From: DSBX01 sp046484845
GTDB taxonomy: Bacteria > Hydrothermota > Tepidihabitantia > Tepidihabitantales > Tepidihabitantaceae
Direction: 5' to 3'
Length of the DNA stretch: 21,318 nucleotides
Assembly (NCBI GenBank): GCA_046484845.1
Contig: JAWOIB010000059.1
Location: 1 to 21,318, forward strand
The position numbers and the translations under genes are program-made. Of this stretch, positions 9,396 through 17,025 are shown one piece after another; the stretch's first letter is position 1, and every line of letters begins with the position of its first letter. The notes under the pieces were generated by a model. The model saw only the letters and a list, made by a program, of their open reading frames with translations, searched no databases and was not told where the DNA came from.

Positions 9396-10124
9396 TCAGG
9401 GCAGCGCGGGCGCGAGAGCAATGAGGGCGAGGTTGTGGTCGGTGCGCCCGTCGCGCCGAAAGGAACAACAGTCTGCCGGGGTTTCCCTCGTGCAGATCTC
9501 AAGCCCGGGAAGCTCCGAGAGTCCGAGCCTGTCCAGCTGGATGCGGTTGGCCTTTCGGATGTCGAGAAGAGACCGGGCCGAGTCCCGCAAAGGCTCCAGT
9601 ACCGAGCCCGATTCCTCGTCGTGGTCCTGGAACTGCTCCGTGACTTCAGGCCCGACCTCGTAGCAGCGCGGGCAGATGCAGGGCCCGAGGGCGTACTCAA
9701 GTTCGGAGACCGCCGTTCCGAACTCGCGGCTGACGGTCAGGGCCAGCTTCGCGGCGACGCGGGCAACCGTTCCGCGCCAGCCGGCGTGGGCAATGCCGGC
9801 CACCCGGTTGTGCCTGTCCCTGACGAAGACCGGCAGGCAGTCAGCGACCCGGACCGCAAGGCCGAGTCCAGGTTGGTCAGTGAAGAGCGCGTCGCCTTCA
9901 TCGTCTCCCGAAGGGGTGACCTGAACCGCCGGAACGACCCGGGCGGAGTGGACCTGGCGCAGGGTAACGATGCCGGTCAGCCCGAATGCCCGGGCAATCC
10001 GGGGCAGGGCTTCCGGCCTCGCGGGCGGACTGCAGATGAACGCGGCAAGGAGCCCGGGTATGTCGAGCCGGTAGTGGTCGACACCCCCAAGGTTCTGCCG
10101 GTGCCAGCAGCAACTTGAAGGCAA
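9396..10124 (-). CDS. pgeF: Peptidoglycan editing factor PgeF (YfiH/YlmD family)
   Basis: This family of copper/zinc-type oxidoreductase-fold proteins includes E. coli YfiH, which prevents mis-incorporation of L-Ser in peptidoglycan precursors; some members oxidise polyphenols or deaminate adenosine. The 242-residue protein carries the family motifs RQVHSARV (about 57), VADCLPVFV (about 95), AHAGWRGTV (about 112) and LGPCICPRCYEVGPEV (about 147). These hold the His-Cys-His metal/catalytic residues. The TTG at 10124 is the only reasonable start in frame and lies four bases after the recJ stop, so the gene is probably translated by coupling with recJ. No Shine-Dalgarno site is seen. Confidence 0.93.
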   Translation of the reverse strand: MPSSCCWHRQNLGGVDHYRLDIPGLLAAFICSPPARPEALPRIARAFGLTGIVTLRQVHSARVVPAVQVTPSGDDEGDALFTDQPGLGLAVRVADCLPVFVRDRHNRVAGIAHAGWRGTVARVAAKLALTVSREFGTAVSELEYALGPCICPRCYEVGPEVTEQFQDHDEESGSVLEPLRDSARSLLDIRKANRIQLDRLGLSELPGLEICTRETPADCCSFRRDGRTDHNLALIALAPALP

Positions 10125-10128
10125 GGGA

Positions 10129-11898
10129 TCAGCGATGCGGGTGGGCCGGGTTGTCGGGCCTGCCGTCCGGAAGGTCTTTGCCCGGGTGGGTCCGGAGGTC
10201 CTTGACGATCAGCCCGGTTTCGTGGCCGGGAGCCGGTCTGCTGTCCACCGTGAAGCAGATGTCCAGGGCACCGGGGCGTCCCGGCTCGAGGCCGGGCAGG
10301 TCTGCGCTTCGGTTCCAGGCTATCGCCGGGATGGTTCGGCCCCCGGAACGGAGCTGAAACTTCAGATGGTTGCTTTCCTTGCCCACCCGGCGGGGCGTAC
10401 CAGCAACCTCCAGTCCCAATCCGGCGAAGACCGGCCGCTGGTTGCCCGAACCGAAAGGCTCAAGACGGCGAATGAACTCGATGAGGTCCGGTGTCAGCTC
10501 GTCGGGCGGCACGACCGCGTCGACATCCAGCCGGGGCTGAAACAGCTCGTCGGGCAGCCCGGCAGCGTAGCGGTTGATGACCTCATCAAAGGAACTGACC
10601 TGCTCCGCGACGATCGTCAGACCGCCGGCCTGGCGATGACCGCCGAAGCCCTTAAGGCAATCCGCGCAGGCTGCCATGGCCGCGTAAAGGTCAAACCCGG
10701 GAATCGAGCGCCCTGAGCCCTTGCCGTTGCCGTCGGTCATGCCGATGACGATTGCTGGGCGGTAATAGCGTTCCGCCAGCCGGGACGCGACCAGTCCGAG
10801 CACACCGGCAGGCCAGTCAGCGCCAGCCACAACCAGCACCCGCCGACCGTCGATGCCGTCCGCTTCGGCCCGGGCGATTGCGGCTCTCTGCACCCCAGTC
10901 TCCAGTCGCCTGCGCTCGCGGTTGTTGTCCTCAAGCCGCTCGGCCAGGCCCTCGGCTTCAGCCGGGTCGTCGGTGAGCAGCAACCGAACACCGGTGCGCG
11001 CGTGGTCCACCCGACCCGCGGCGTTGAGGCGGGGAGCGAGTCCGAATGACACGTCGCGCTCGACGAGCGGTCGCCCCGCAATCCCGGCCCGGACCAGCAG
11101 TGCCTTGAGCCCGGGACGAACGGTGTTGCGGATCGCGGTCAGCCCAAGCCGCGCAAGCACGCGGTTCTCTTCCAGCAGCGGCACGACGTCCGCAATCGTG
11201 CCCAACCCGACCAGGTCGAGCAGACCGGTGAGCTCGGTGCGGTCCCGGCCGAGCGCCGAGAGCACGCTCCACGCGAGCTTGAAGGCAACCCCGACACCGG
11301 CCAGTTCCCGGAACGGGTAGGCCGAGTCGGCTCGCTTCGGATTGACCACAGCCAGTGCCTCGGGAAGTTCGGGTGGACATTCATGGTGGTCAGTAATGAC
11401 AACGTCGATGCCTGCGGCCATCGCGGCCCGGGTGACTTCGTGGTCGGTTGAGCCGCAGTCGACCGTCACGAGGAGACTTGCGCCAAGGTCCCGACAGAAC
11501 TCAAGTGAATTGGGCGCCAGCCCGAACCCCTCGGCTTCGCGGTGAGGGATGTAGTACTCGACGCGAGCGCCCAGCTTCGCAAGGCAGCTGACCAGCAGCA
11601 CGGTGGCAGTAACGCCGTCCACGTCGTAATCGCCGTGCACGCAGATGACCTCGTTGCGCTTGATCGCTGCGATGACACGGTCGGTGGCGGGGCCGATATC
11701 CGGCAGGCTGTCAGGTTTGTGCAGGCGGGCGGGAGACGGGTTGAGAAACGCCTCGACCGCCTCGGGGTTCGTCATGCCGCGGGTGTGGAGCAACTGTCCT
11801 GCGGTCGCGGGGAGGCCCAGCAAGCGGGCGAGCGTTGCCGCCTCGACCGGAGTCGGGCCGGGCAGGTTCCAGCGGCGGCTCGGCTGAATCAGGGGCAT
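10129..11898 (-). CDS. recJ: Single-stranded-DNA-specific exonuclease RecJ
   Basis: RecJ degrades single-stranded DNA 5' to 3' in recombination and mismatch/base-excision repair. The 589-residue protein is near the family's usual length. DHH-superfamily motifs are present: HGDYDVDGVTAT (about 88), VTVDCG, TDHHECPPELP (about 169), LVGLGTIADVVPL and SFGLAPRLNAAGRV. The DHHA1 part contains GSGRSIPGFDL and FGGHRQAGG (about 418), followed by the C-terminal OB-fold region. All metal-binding Asp/His residues appear intact. The ATG at 11898 is preceded by TTGACT (11935-11930), 16 bp and a weak CAGCAT, a poorer version of the leaderless promoter. pgeF follows four bases downstream, indicating an operon. 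Confidence 0.96.
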   Translation of the reverse strand: MPLIQPSRRWNLPGPTPVEAATLARLLGLPATAGQLLHTRGMTNPEAVEAFLNPSPARLHKPDSLPDIGPATDRVIAAIKRNEVICVHGDYDVDGVTATVLLVSCLAKLGARVEYYIPHREAEGFGLAPNSLEFCRDLGASLLVTVDCGSTDHEVTRAAMAAGIDVVITDHHECPPELPEALAVVNPKRADSAYPFRELAGVGVAFKLAWSVLSALGRDRTELTGLLDLVGLGTIADVVPLLEENRVLARLGLTAIRNTVRPGLKALLVRAGIAGRPLVERDVSFGLAPRLNAAGRVDHARTGVRLLLTDDPAEAEGLAERLEDNNRERRRLETGVQRAAIARAEADGIDGRRVLVVAGADWPAGVLGLVASRLAERYYRPAIVIGMTDGNGKGSGRSIPGFDLYAAMAACADCLKGFGGHRQAGGLTIVAEQVSSFDEVINRYAAGLPDELFQPRLDVDAVVPPDELTPDLIEFIRRLEPFGSGNQRPVFAGLGLEVAGTPRRVGKESNHLKFQLRSGGRTIPAIAWNRSADLPGLEPGRPGALDICFTVDSRPAPGHETGLIVKDLRTHPGKDLPDGRPDNPAHPHR

Positions 11899-11907
11899 GA
11901 GGTCAAA

Positions 11908-11935
11908 ATGCTGTCGCAGTGAACGGCGAAGTCAA
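11908..11935 (-). promoter_or_regulatory. Possible recJ-pgeF promoter (weak -10)
   Basis: On the minus strand, TTGACT (11935-11930), 16 bp and CAGCAT (11913-11908) are followed by nine bases and the recJ ATG. The -35 box and spacing agree with the other promoters here, but the -10 matches consensus at only three of six positions. Confidence 0.35.
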
Positions 11936-11997
11936 GGAGCAAGCAATTCTCCCGCGCGGGTCCGAATCGAACGTTGCCTGCGGAGCCGGGAGTCAGC

Positions 11998-13743
11998 TCA
12001 GTTCTGTGGCCCTTTCCGCAGAAGGATATCGAGCGCGCGCGCAGCCTCAGAGTGGTGGGGGTCGAGGCTGAGCGACTGCCGGAGCGCATGACGTGCGTCG
12101 GTCAGGCTGTCCATTGAGGCGTAGGTCAGACCGAGCAGGTACCAGGATTCGGCGTTGCCCGGGTCGGCGGCAATCGCCTCGCGGTACTCTGCTGCTGCGA
12201 GGCGAAAGTCACGGTCGGCAATGGCCATCCGTGCCGCGGCCAGGTGGCGGAGCGGCAGCGAGCGAGAGTCGGCGGCTGTCCGTCGGGACAACTCCCGGTA
12301 GTGTTCCCTTGCCTCGGGGAGGCGGTTGGAACCGGCCAGCAGGATAATGAGGCTGTAGCGGGCAGAGGGATTGGCCGGGTCGGCGGCCAGTGCCTGTTCG
12401 AAAGCTGCCAGCGCCGGCGCGGCCCGGCGCTCTGCGAGCAGGATGTTGCCCCACTGGGTCCAGCCCTGGGCCGAGTACCCGGCCCGGTCCGCAGGGACGA
12501 GCAGCGAGCCGGCAAACACCGCGACGCCGAGGGCGAGCCCGGCAACCATTCGGGCATGACGGTGTTCGCGGGCCAGCTTGATGAGTCGCATAACCGCAAA
12601 CCCGGCGAACGCAAGCAGGAAAGGAAGCACCGGTGCCCTCAACCGGGAGAGCGCGTAGAACAGCAGCGCCGACAGGAGATGGATGGCGACGAAGCAGTAC
12701 GCCGGCCAGGCCCTCGCGCGGCTGGGCCAGGCGAATACCATCCCGACGACCGCAAGCGCCGCGATGAGACCGTATCCGAGCAGGAGCGTGAGCCGGAGCA
12801 CCAGTGAACGGGTCCGAGCGGTTTCCGGGTAGTAGTTGCCGGGAAGCTCGTAATCGGACCAGAACAAGAGAAACTTGCGGGTGAGGAGGGACAGGGCCTG
12901 TCCCGGGTTGGCGCCGAGCCAGCGGAGTCCACGGTGCGCCCAGTGGTTGGATGCCTGCGACCAGGATAGCTCTCGCCCGTCGACAACCCGGGCAACCTGC
13001 TTCAGGCGGTCGTGCGAGAACCCTGCCGTTGCTTCCAGCTCCGGGGCGGGCTGCCAGGTACCGTCCGCGGCCGGGTTGTTGCCATAGTAGAAGTTGATGC
13101 CGGCATGCGCGGTGAAGAGCACCGGGTCACGGGCGACGACCAGGTTGCGCACGGGCACCGTGGCGATGACCGCCAGCGCGACGCCTGCGAAAGCCAGCAG
13201 GCGCCTGACCGGGACGCGCTGCCGCAGGTGAATGATGGCCGCGACCGGCAACAGGACCAGGAATTCGGGCCGGCAGATGACCAGCAGGCCGAAACCCACC
13301 CCGGCCAGCGGCCACCTCCACCAGCGTTCCGGCCCGGTGACCCAGAGCCAGACTACCAGCAGGCTCAGGAACACGGTCAGTTCGACGTATAGCAGTGTGC
13401 CGGTATAGAAGACAAGCATGCCACAGAGCGCGAACCCGAACGCGGCCAGCACGGCGGCGGCCCTGCCCAGCATCCTGCTTGCGGCAGCGTAGAGCAACAG
13501 GCAGGAACTCGCCGCGAGCACTGCCTGCAGCGCCTGCATTGCGAGAAGCGAGTGACCGAACACCGCGTAGACGCCCGCCAGCAGGTACGGGTAGAGCGGC
13601 CGCAGGAAGAACACTTCGGTGCCGAAGAAGCTGCGCTGCAGGATGTCGAGGGCCTGGAGATGGTAGTACCAGGGGTCGATCATTTGCGGGCTGATGGTCG
13701 AGAAGGGCGTGCCGCGCATCTCGAGGATGAACCAAAGGCGCAA
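11998..13743 (-). CDS. GT39/PMT-like membrane glycosyltransferase with C-terminal TPR repeats
   Basis: This multi-pass membrane protein (581 residues from the TTG at 13743) has the glycosyltransferase family 39 (ArnT/PMT-like) pattern. A first loop with LEMRGTPFSTISPQMIDPWYYHLQAL sits where the catalytic acidic residue is expected, and FFLRPLYPYLLAGVYAVFGHS follows. Many hydrophobic helices come next, with HAGINFYYGNNPAADGTW in a periplasmic loop. From about residue 425 the chain is soluble with three or four TPR units (ALAAFEQALAADPANPSARY, AAAEYREAIAADPGNAESWYLLG, ARHALRQSLSLDPHHSEA). It probably moves a sugar from a polyprenyl-phosphate donor to a lipid or protein. The TTG start cuts into the first helix. 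The frame stays open upstream through PALAVALTLLLRLWFIL, so the real start is probably upstream, e.g. a CTG at 13848 after AAAGGAAAGGAAG. rnpB lies just upstream on the same strand. Confidence 0.88.
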   Translation of the reverse strand: MRLWFILEMRGTPFSTISPQMIDPWYYHLQALDILQRSFFGTEVFFLRPLYPYLLAGVYAVFGHSLLAMQALQAVLAASSCLLLYAAASRMLGRAAAVLAAFGFALCGMLVFYTGTLLYVELTVFLSLLVVWLWVTGPERWWRWPLAGVGFGLLVICRPEFLVLLPVAAIIHLRQRVPVRRLLAFAGVALAVIATVPVRNLVVARDPVLFTAHAGINFYYGNNPAADGTWQPAPELEATAGFSHDRLKQVARVVDGRELSWSQASNHWAHRGLRWLGANPGQALSLLTRKFLLFWSDYELPGNYYPETARTRSLVLRLTLLLGYGLIAALAVVGMVFAWPSRARAWPAYCFVAIHLLSALLFYALSRLRAPVLPFLLAFAGFAVMRLIKLAREHRHARMVAGLALGVAVFAGSLLVPADRAGYSAQGWTQWGNILLAERRAAPALAAFEQALAADPANPSARYSLIILLAGSNRLPEAREHYRELSRRTAADSRSLPLRHLAAARMAIADRDFRLAAAEYREAIAADPGNAESWYLLGLTYASMDSLTDARHALRQSLSLDPHHSEAARALDILLRKGPQN

Positions 13744-13884
13744 CAGCAGGGTCAGCGCAACGGCGAGCGCCGGCGGGAGAAGCGCGGCGGTTCGATTCGT
13801 CTTCTTCGGCGACCCGGGCTTCCCGGTTCTGCTGGTTCGGATGCTCAGCTTCCTTTCCTTTGGCGGTCCAGACAGTCTCGACAG

Positions 13885-14286
13885 CAGAAGGCGGACCTGT
13901 AAGCCGGGTTCTGTCCGCGCATGCGCGCGGGGCGGTCATTTATCTGGACCGGCAGTTGCCCGCCAGTCTCGAGCGACCTACCCGGGAGCCGTTTCGGACC
14001 GGGCCGGTCCGGCCGCGCCCGAGGGCGCAGCGACTCCCATGTTCGGTCTTGCACCAGGCAGGGTTTGCCTCGGCCCGGCAGTCGCCTGTCGGGCCAGTGC
14101 GCTCTTACCGCACTATTTCACCCTTACCCCGGATGGTTCGCAACCGGGGCGGTATCGTTTCTGTGGCACTTTCCGTCCACGGCCGGTCGCCCGACCGCAG
14201 CCTCGCTCTTCACGAGTGCCATGCCCTTCGGTGCCCGGACTTTCCTCTGCCGCGGGTGCGACAGCGACCGCCCGGTCCGCCTTCGC
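13885..14286 (-). ncRNA. rnpB: RNase P RNA (bacterial type A)
   Basis: This is the catalytic RNA that trims the 5' leaders of pre-tRNAs. On the minus strand, P1 is an 11-bp perfect helix between GAAGGCGGACC (near 14284) and GGTCCGCCTTC (13897-13887). Conserved elements appear in order: GAGGAAAGTCCGGGC, GGTAAGGGTGAAA with GCGGTAAGAGCGCAC, and the 3' P4 strand ACAGAACCCGGCTTACAG. The length of about 402 nt is typical of type A. The ends are taken from P1 and the promoter and may be a few bases off. No T-tract terminator follows the 3' end, so transcription may continue into the glycosyltransferase gene. A long antisense reading frame through this region is not a gene. Confidence 0.96.
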
Positions 14287-14292
14287 ACCAGG

Positions 14293-14321
14293 AGTCTAGT
14301 CGCTATTTGTTGCGCCCGCAA
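14293..14321 (-). promoter_or_regulatory. rnpB promoter
   Basis: On the minus strand, TTGCGG (14321-14316), 17 bp and TAGACT (14298-14293) put the start site near 14286, the 5' end of P1. The boxes are divergent from, and close to, the arcC promoter. Confidence 0.65.
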
Positions 14322-14334
14322 GCGGCAACCGGGC

Positions 14335-14362
14335 TTGACCATCAAGGACAAAGCAATAGGCT
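14335..14362 (+). promoter_or_regulatory. arcC operon promoter, leaderless geometry
   Basis: TTGACC (14335-14340), 16 bp and TAGGCT (14357-14362) are followed by eight bases and a GTG at 14371. Hexamers and spacing are identical to the promoter at 9321-9348, which argues that TAGGCT is a real -10 variant in this genome. Confidence 0.7.
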
Positions 14363-14370
14363 ATTCCCCT

Positions 14371-15309
14371 GTGAGTATGAGAATCGTGCTTGCCATCGGC
14401 GGCAACTCGCTGATACGGTCGAAGGAGCAGGGTTCCTTCGCGGACCAGCTCGAGACCGTGCGCGAGACCTGCCGGCATGTTGCGGAGCTCGTCGCGGCCG
14501 GGCACGAGGTTGTGGTCACCCACGGCAACGGGCCCCAGGTCGGTTACCTGCTGATCCGCTCTCACCTGTCACGCGCCCGCCTGCCCGAGGTGCCGCTGGA
14601 CGCCTGCAACGCGATGACCCAGGCGGAAATCGGTTACATGATCCAGCAGAGCCTGGACAACGAGCTGGCCGCGCTGGGACTGCCGCGTCGGGCGGTCACG
14701 GTGGTCACCCGGGTGGTGGTTGCGGCCGACGACCCGTCATTCGGCGCCCCTTCCAAGCCGGTCGGGCCGTTCTACACCAAGGCTGAGGCCGCGGCGCTGC
14801 AGCGCGAACTCGGCTGGGCGATGACAGAGGATGCGGGCCGGGGATTTCGGCGGCTGGTGCCGTCACCGGAGCCGAAGGAAATCGTGGAGCTCGCCGAGGT
14901 CAAACGCCTGGTGGATGGCGGCTCGGTCGTGGTTGCCTGCGGCGGGGGCGGGATACCGGTCGTGCGCCGGGAAGACCGGTTCGAAGGCGTTGCCGCGGTG
15001 ATTGACAAGGACTCGGTTTCGAGCCTGCTGGCGACCCGGCTGGACGCGCAGGAACTGGTCATCTCGACCGCGGTGGAACAGGTCTACGTCGGGTTCGGCA
15101 AGCCGAACCAGCGCGCGCTGGCGGACGTCAAAGTCAGTGAGATGCGCGAGTATCTTGCGGCCGGCGAGTTCCCGGAGGGCAGCATGGGCCCGAAGGTTCG
15201 GGCCGCGCTGACATTTGCCGAGGCGGGCGGCGGCAGGGTCATCATCACCGACCCCGGGCATATCACCGCGGCCCGGGACGGCCGGGCGGGCACGAGGATA
15301 CTCGCTTGA
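14371..15309 (+). CDS. arcC: Carbamate kinase
   Basis: The enzyme interconverts carbamoyl phosphate + ADP with carbamate + ATP; it is cytosolic and of the amino-acid-kinase fold. The 312 residues (310 from ATG 14377) match the family: IVLAIGGNSL at the N-terminus, VVTHGNGPQVGYLL, PLDACNAMTQAEIGYMIQQ, FGAPSKPVGPFYT, VVACGGGGIPVV, AAVIDKDSVSSLLA, GSMGPKV and IITDPGHITAA. Nucleotide- and carbamate-binding residues look intact. I prefer the GTG at 14371 because it lies eight bases after the -10 box; ATG 14377 is the alternative. Its stop overlaps the next start (TTGA). No arginine deiminase or ornithine carbamoyltransferase gene is adjacent, so a role other than the arginine deiminase pathway is possible. 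Confidence 0.96.
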   Translation: MSMRIVLAIGGNSLIRSKEQGSFADQLETVRETCRHVAELVAAGHEVVVTHGNGPQVGYLLIRSHLSRARLPEVPLDACNAMTQAEIGYMIQQSLDNELAALGLPRRAVTVVTRVVVAADDPSFGAPSKPVGPFYTKAEAAALQRELGWAMTEDAGRGFRRLVPSPEPKEIVELAEVKRLVDGGSVVVACGGGGIPVVRREDRFEGVAAVIDKDSVSSLLATRLDAQELVISTAVEQVYVGFGKPNQRALADVKVSEMREYLAAGEFPEGSMGPKVRAALTFAEAGGGRVIITDPGHITAARDGRAGTRILA

Positions 15310-16553
15310 GGCGCTGGTTGCTGCTGGTTGCGATTGCCGGGGCGGTCTCGGCCGCCCCGAACATGAACCTGATACCGATGGACCTGTCCCAGGCCGACCA
15401 TCTCAAAGCCTACGGTGTCGTCCACCGGTTTCTTCAGCGCGGGGGAGAGGCGGAATGGCTGCTCAACTACCGGGGCGGCTCATTCCTGGTTCCCGGCGAC
15501 GAGCAGGTCCTCAAGGACTGCCGCATGCACGGGGTGACGGTCCAGTTCCCAGGCCCGGCCGATTTGGCCGCAATCCGAACGACAATCGAGACCGGGAACA
15601 TGGACGCCATCAAGCTGGAGCGGGCGACCCGGCTGGCGGTGTACGCGCCGCCGACCGCGGACCCCTGGGACGATGCGGTCCGGCTGGCACTGGACTACGC
15701 GGGTGTAGAGTACGACCTGCTCTGGAACGAGGAAGTGCTGGCAGGCAAGCTGGGGCAGTACGACTGGCTGCACCTTCACCACGAGGACTTCACCGGCCAG
15801 TACGGCAAATTCTACGGCTCATACCGCAACGCGGACTGGTACCGCCAGATGGTGGCGGTCTACGAAGCGCTGGCCCGGAAGCTCGGCTTCGCAAAGGTCA
15901 GCCGGATGAAGCTGGCGGTTGTCAAGGCGATTCGTGACTACGTCAGTGGCGGCGGTATGCTCTTCGCGATGTGCTCCGGGGCCGATACCCCGGATATCGC
16001 CTGGGCCGCCCGCAACACCGACATCTGCGCGGCGGTGTTCGACGGCGACCCGGTGGACCCCGACTACGCGAGCAAGCTCAGCTACGATGGCTGCCTCGCC
16101 TTCGAGAACTTCACGGTCATCACCGACCCGATGGTGTACGAGCATTCCGACATCGACACCTACCAGGAAGCGACCGCCCGCGGGCCGGACGTCTACATCA
16201 CGCTGTTTGATTTCTCTGCCAAGTTCGACCCGGTGCCGACGATGCTGGTTCAGAACCATGTCGGGCTGGTGCGGGAATTCCTGGGCCAGAACTGCGGGTT
16301 CCGGCGCGAGCGGGTGAAGTCGGGCGTGCTGGTGCTGGGCGAGGTCAGGAATACCGAACAGGTCAAGTATATCCACGGCAGGTTCGGGGAAGGCACGTTC
16401 ACCTTCCTCGGCGGTCACGACCCGGAGGACTACGCTCACCGTGTCGGGGACCCGCCCACCGACCTGTCGTTGCACCGCAACTCACCTGGGTACCGGCTGA
16501 TACTCAACAACGTCCTGTTCCCGGCCGCCGAGAAGAAGAAGCTCAAGACGTGA
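15306..16553 (+). CDS. Secreted protein of the family often named 'asparagine synthetase B' (function unknown)
   Basis: The 415-residue protein has a clear signal peptide (MRRWLLLVAIAGAVSA, cleavage probably before APNM), so it acts outside the cytoplasm. The mature part matches a family common in Bacteroidetes-like genomes by the motifs LIPMDLSQADHLKAYG, WLLNYRGGSFL, DWLHLHHEDFTGQYGKFY, GGGMLFAMCSGADTPDIA, FDFSAKFDPVPTMLVQNH, FTFLGGHDPEDY and SPGYRLILNNVLFPAA. These proteins are usually labelled asparagine synthetase B, but there is no N-terminal glutaminase Cys and no SGGxDS ATP-binding loop, so that name is not supported. The MCSG elbow suggests a ThuA/class I amidotransferase-like fold (inference). 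The TTG start overlaps the arcC stop by 4 bases, indicating a coupled operon. Confidence 0.88.
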   Translation: MRRWLLLVAIAGAVSAAPNMNLIPMDLSQADHLKAYGVVHRFLQRGGEAEWLLNYRGGSFLVPGDEQVLKDCRMHGVTVQFPGPADLAAIRTTIETGNMDAIKLERATRLAVYAPPTADPWDDAVRLALDYAGVEYDLLWNEEVLAGKLGQYDWLHLHHEDFTGQYGKFYGSYRNADWYRQMVAVYEALARKLGFAKVSRMKLAVVKAIRDYVSGGGMLFAMCSGADTPDIAWAARNTDICAAVFDGDPVDPDYASKLSYDGCLAFENFTVITDPMVYEHSDIDTYQEATARGPDVYITLFDFSAKFDPVPTMLVQNHVGLVREFLGQNCGFRRERVKSGVLVLGEVRNTEQVKYIHGRFGEGTFTFLGGHDPEDYAHRVGDPPTDLSLHRNSPGYRLILNNVLFPAAEKKKLKT

Positions 16554-16557
16554 AGAA

Positions 16558-16593
16558 GAGGGTACGAGGATTCGAGGGGTCCGGGGTTCCAGT
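16558..16593. repeat. Left inverted array of the four-helix-bundle cassette
   Basis: Four degenerate copies of the 8-bp unit GGGTTCGA lie at 16560-16567, 16568-16575, 16576-16583 and 16584-16591. As a block this is the imperfect inverted complement (26 of 36 positions by eye) of 16981-17016. It begins four bases after the stop of the preceding gene. Confidence 0.6.
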
Positions 16594-16614
16594 GAACCGG
16601 CCCGGATACCGGCC

Positions 16615-16986
16615 ATGCTGAAAAACTGCCGGGAACTTGTGGCCTGGCAGCGGGCGTACGAACTCTGCCCGCTGGTCTATCGGTTGACCGGCAAGTTCCC
16701 CTCAGCCGAGAGGTTCGGGTTGACCGCGCAGATGCGGCGGTCGGCAATTTCGGTGCCCTCCAACATTGCGGAAGGCTACGGCCGCCGGACGATGGCCGAG
16801 TACCTTCAGTTGCTGCATGTCGCCGATGGTTCCTTGTGCGAACTCGATACCCAGCTCAGGCTGGCCGTTGACCTTGAGATTGCCGGTTCTGTCGTCGCAG
16901 AACCCGCGGCAACTGCAATCGGCGATGGCGAACGACTGCTCGAAGCGCTTATCGCGTCGCTGAAGCAGAAGGCCTTTGTCACTTGA
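16615..16986 (+). CDS. Four-helix bundle protein (23S rRNA intervening-sequence family)
   Basis: The 123-residue, all-helical protein carries the signature of the S23/avd-like four-helix-bundle family: ELVAWQRAYELCPLVYRLT near the N-terminus, then FGLTAQMRRSAISVPSNIAEGYGR, and AEYLQLLHVADGSLCELDTQLRLA. Relatives are encoded in insertions within bacterial 23S rRNA genes and in diversity-generating retroelements (as Avd), and occur as free-standing genes of unknown role. It forms a small basic bundle that may bind nucleic acid. The ATG at 16615 is chosen because the protein starts as usual for the family. The gene sits between inverted repeat arrays, and its stop codon lies inside the right array, so it looks like an inserted cassette in the arcC-hypC run. 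Confidence 0.9.
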   Translation: MLKNCRELVAWQRAYELCPLVYRLTGKFPSAERFGLTAQMRRSAISVPSNIAEGYGRRTMAEYLQLLHVADGSLCELDTQLRLAVDLEIAGSVVAEPAATAIGDGERLLEALIASLKQKAFVT

Positions 16987-17016
16987 ACCCTCAAACCCTT
17001 GAATCCTTGACCCCTG
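16981..17016. repeat. Right inverted array of the four-helix-bundle cassette
   Basis: Four 8-bp units of the TTGAACCC type lie end to end at 16983-16990, 16991-16998, 16999-17006 and 17007-17014, each differing from the consensus by at most two bases. The array contains the stop codon of the four-helix-bundle gene and ends nine bases before the hypC start codon. It is the inverted counterpart of 16558-16593. Confidence 0.65.
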
Positions 17017-17025
17017 GCTGTTGAC

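Noticed and set aside
13860..14786. Open frames running through the rnpB region on the plus strand, including an upstream extension of arcC to 13921
   Set aside because: The region is clearly RNase P RNA on the opposite strand, and arcC has its own promoter and a family-typical start at 14371/14377.
15306..16553. Annotation as a true asparagine synthetase
   Set aside because: There is no N-terminal catalytic Cys, no ATP-pyrophosphatase loop, and the protein is exported.
16615..16986. Part of a diversity-generating retroelement (Avd accessory gene)
   Set aside because: No reverse transcriptase and no template/variable repeat pair is seen nearby; only the fold family is shared.
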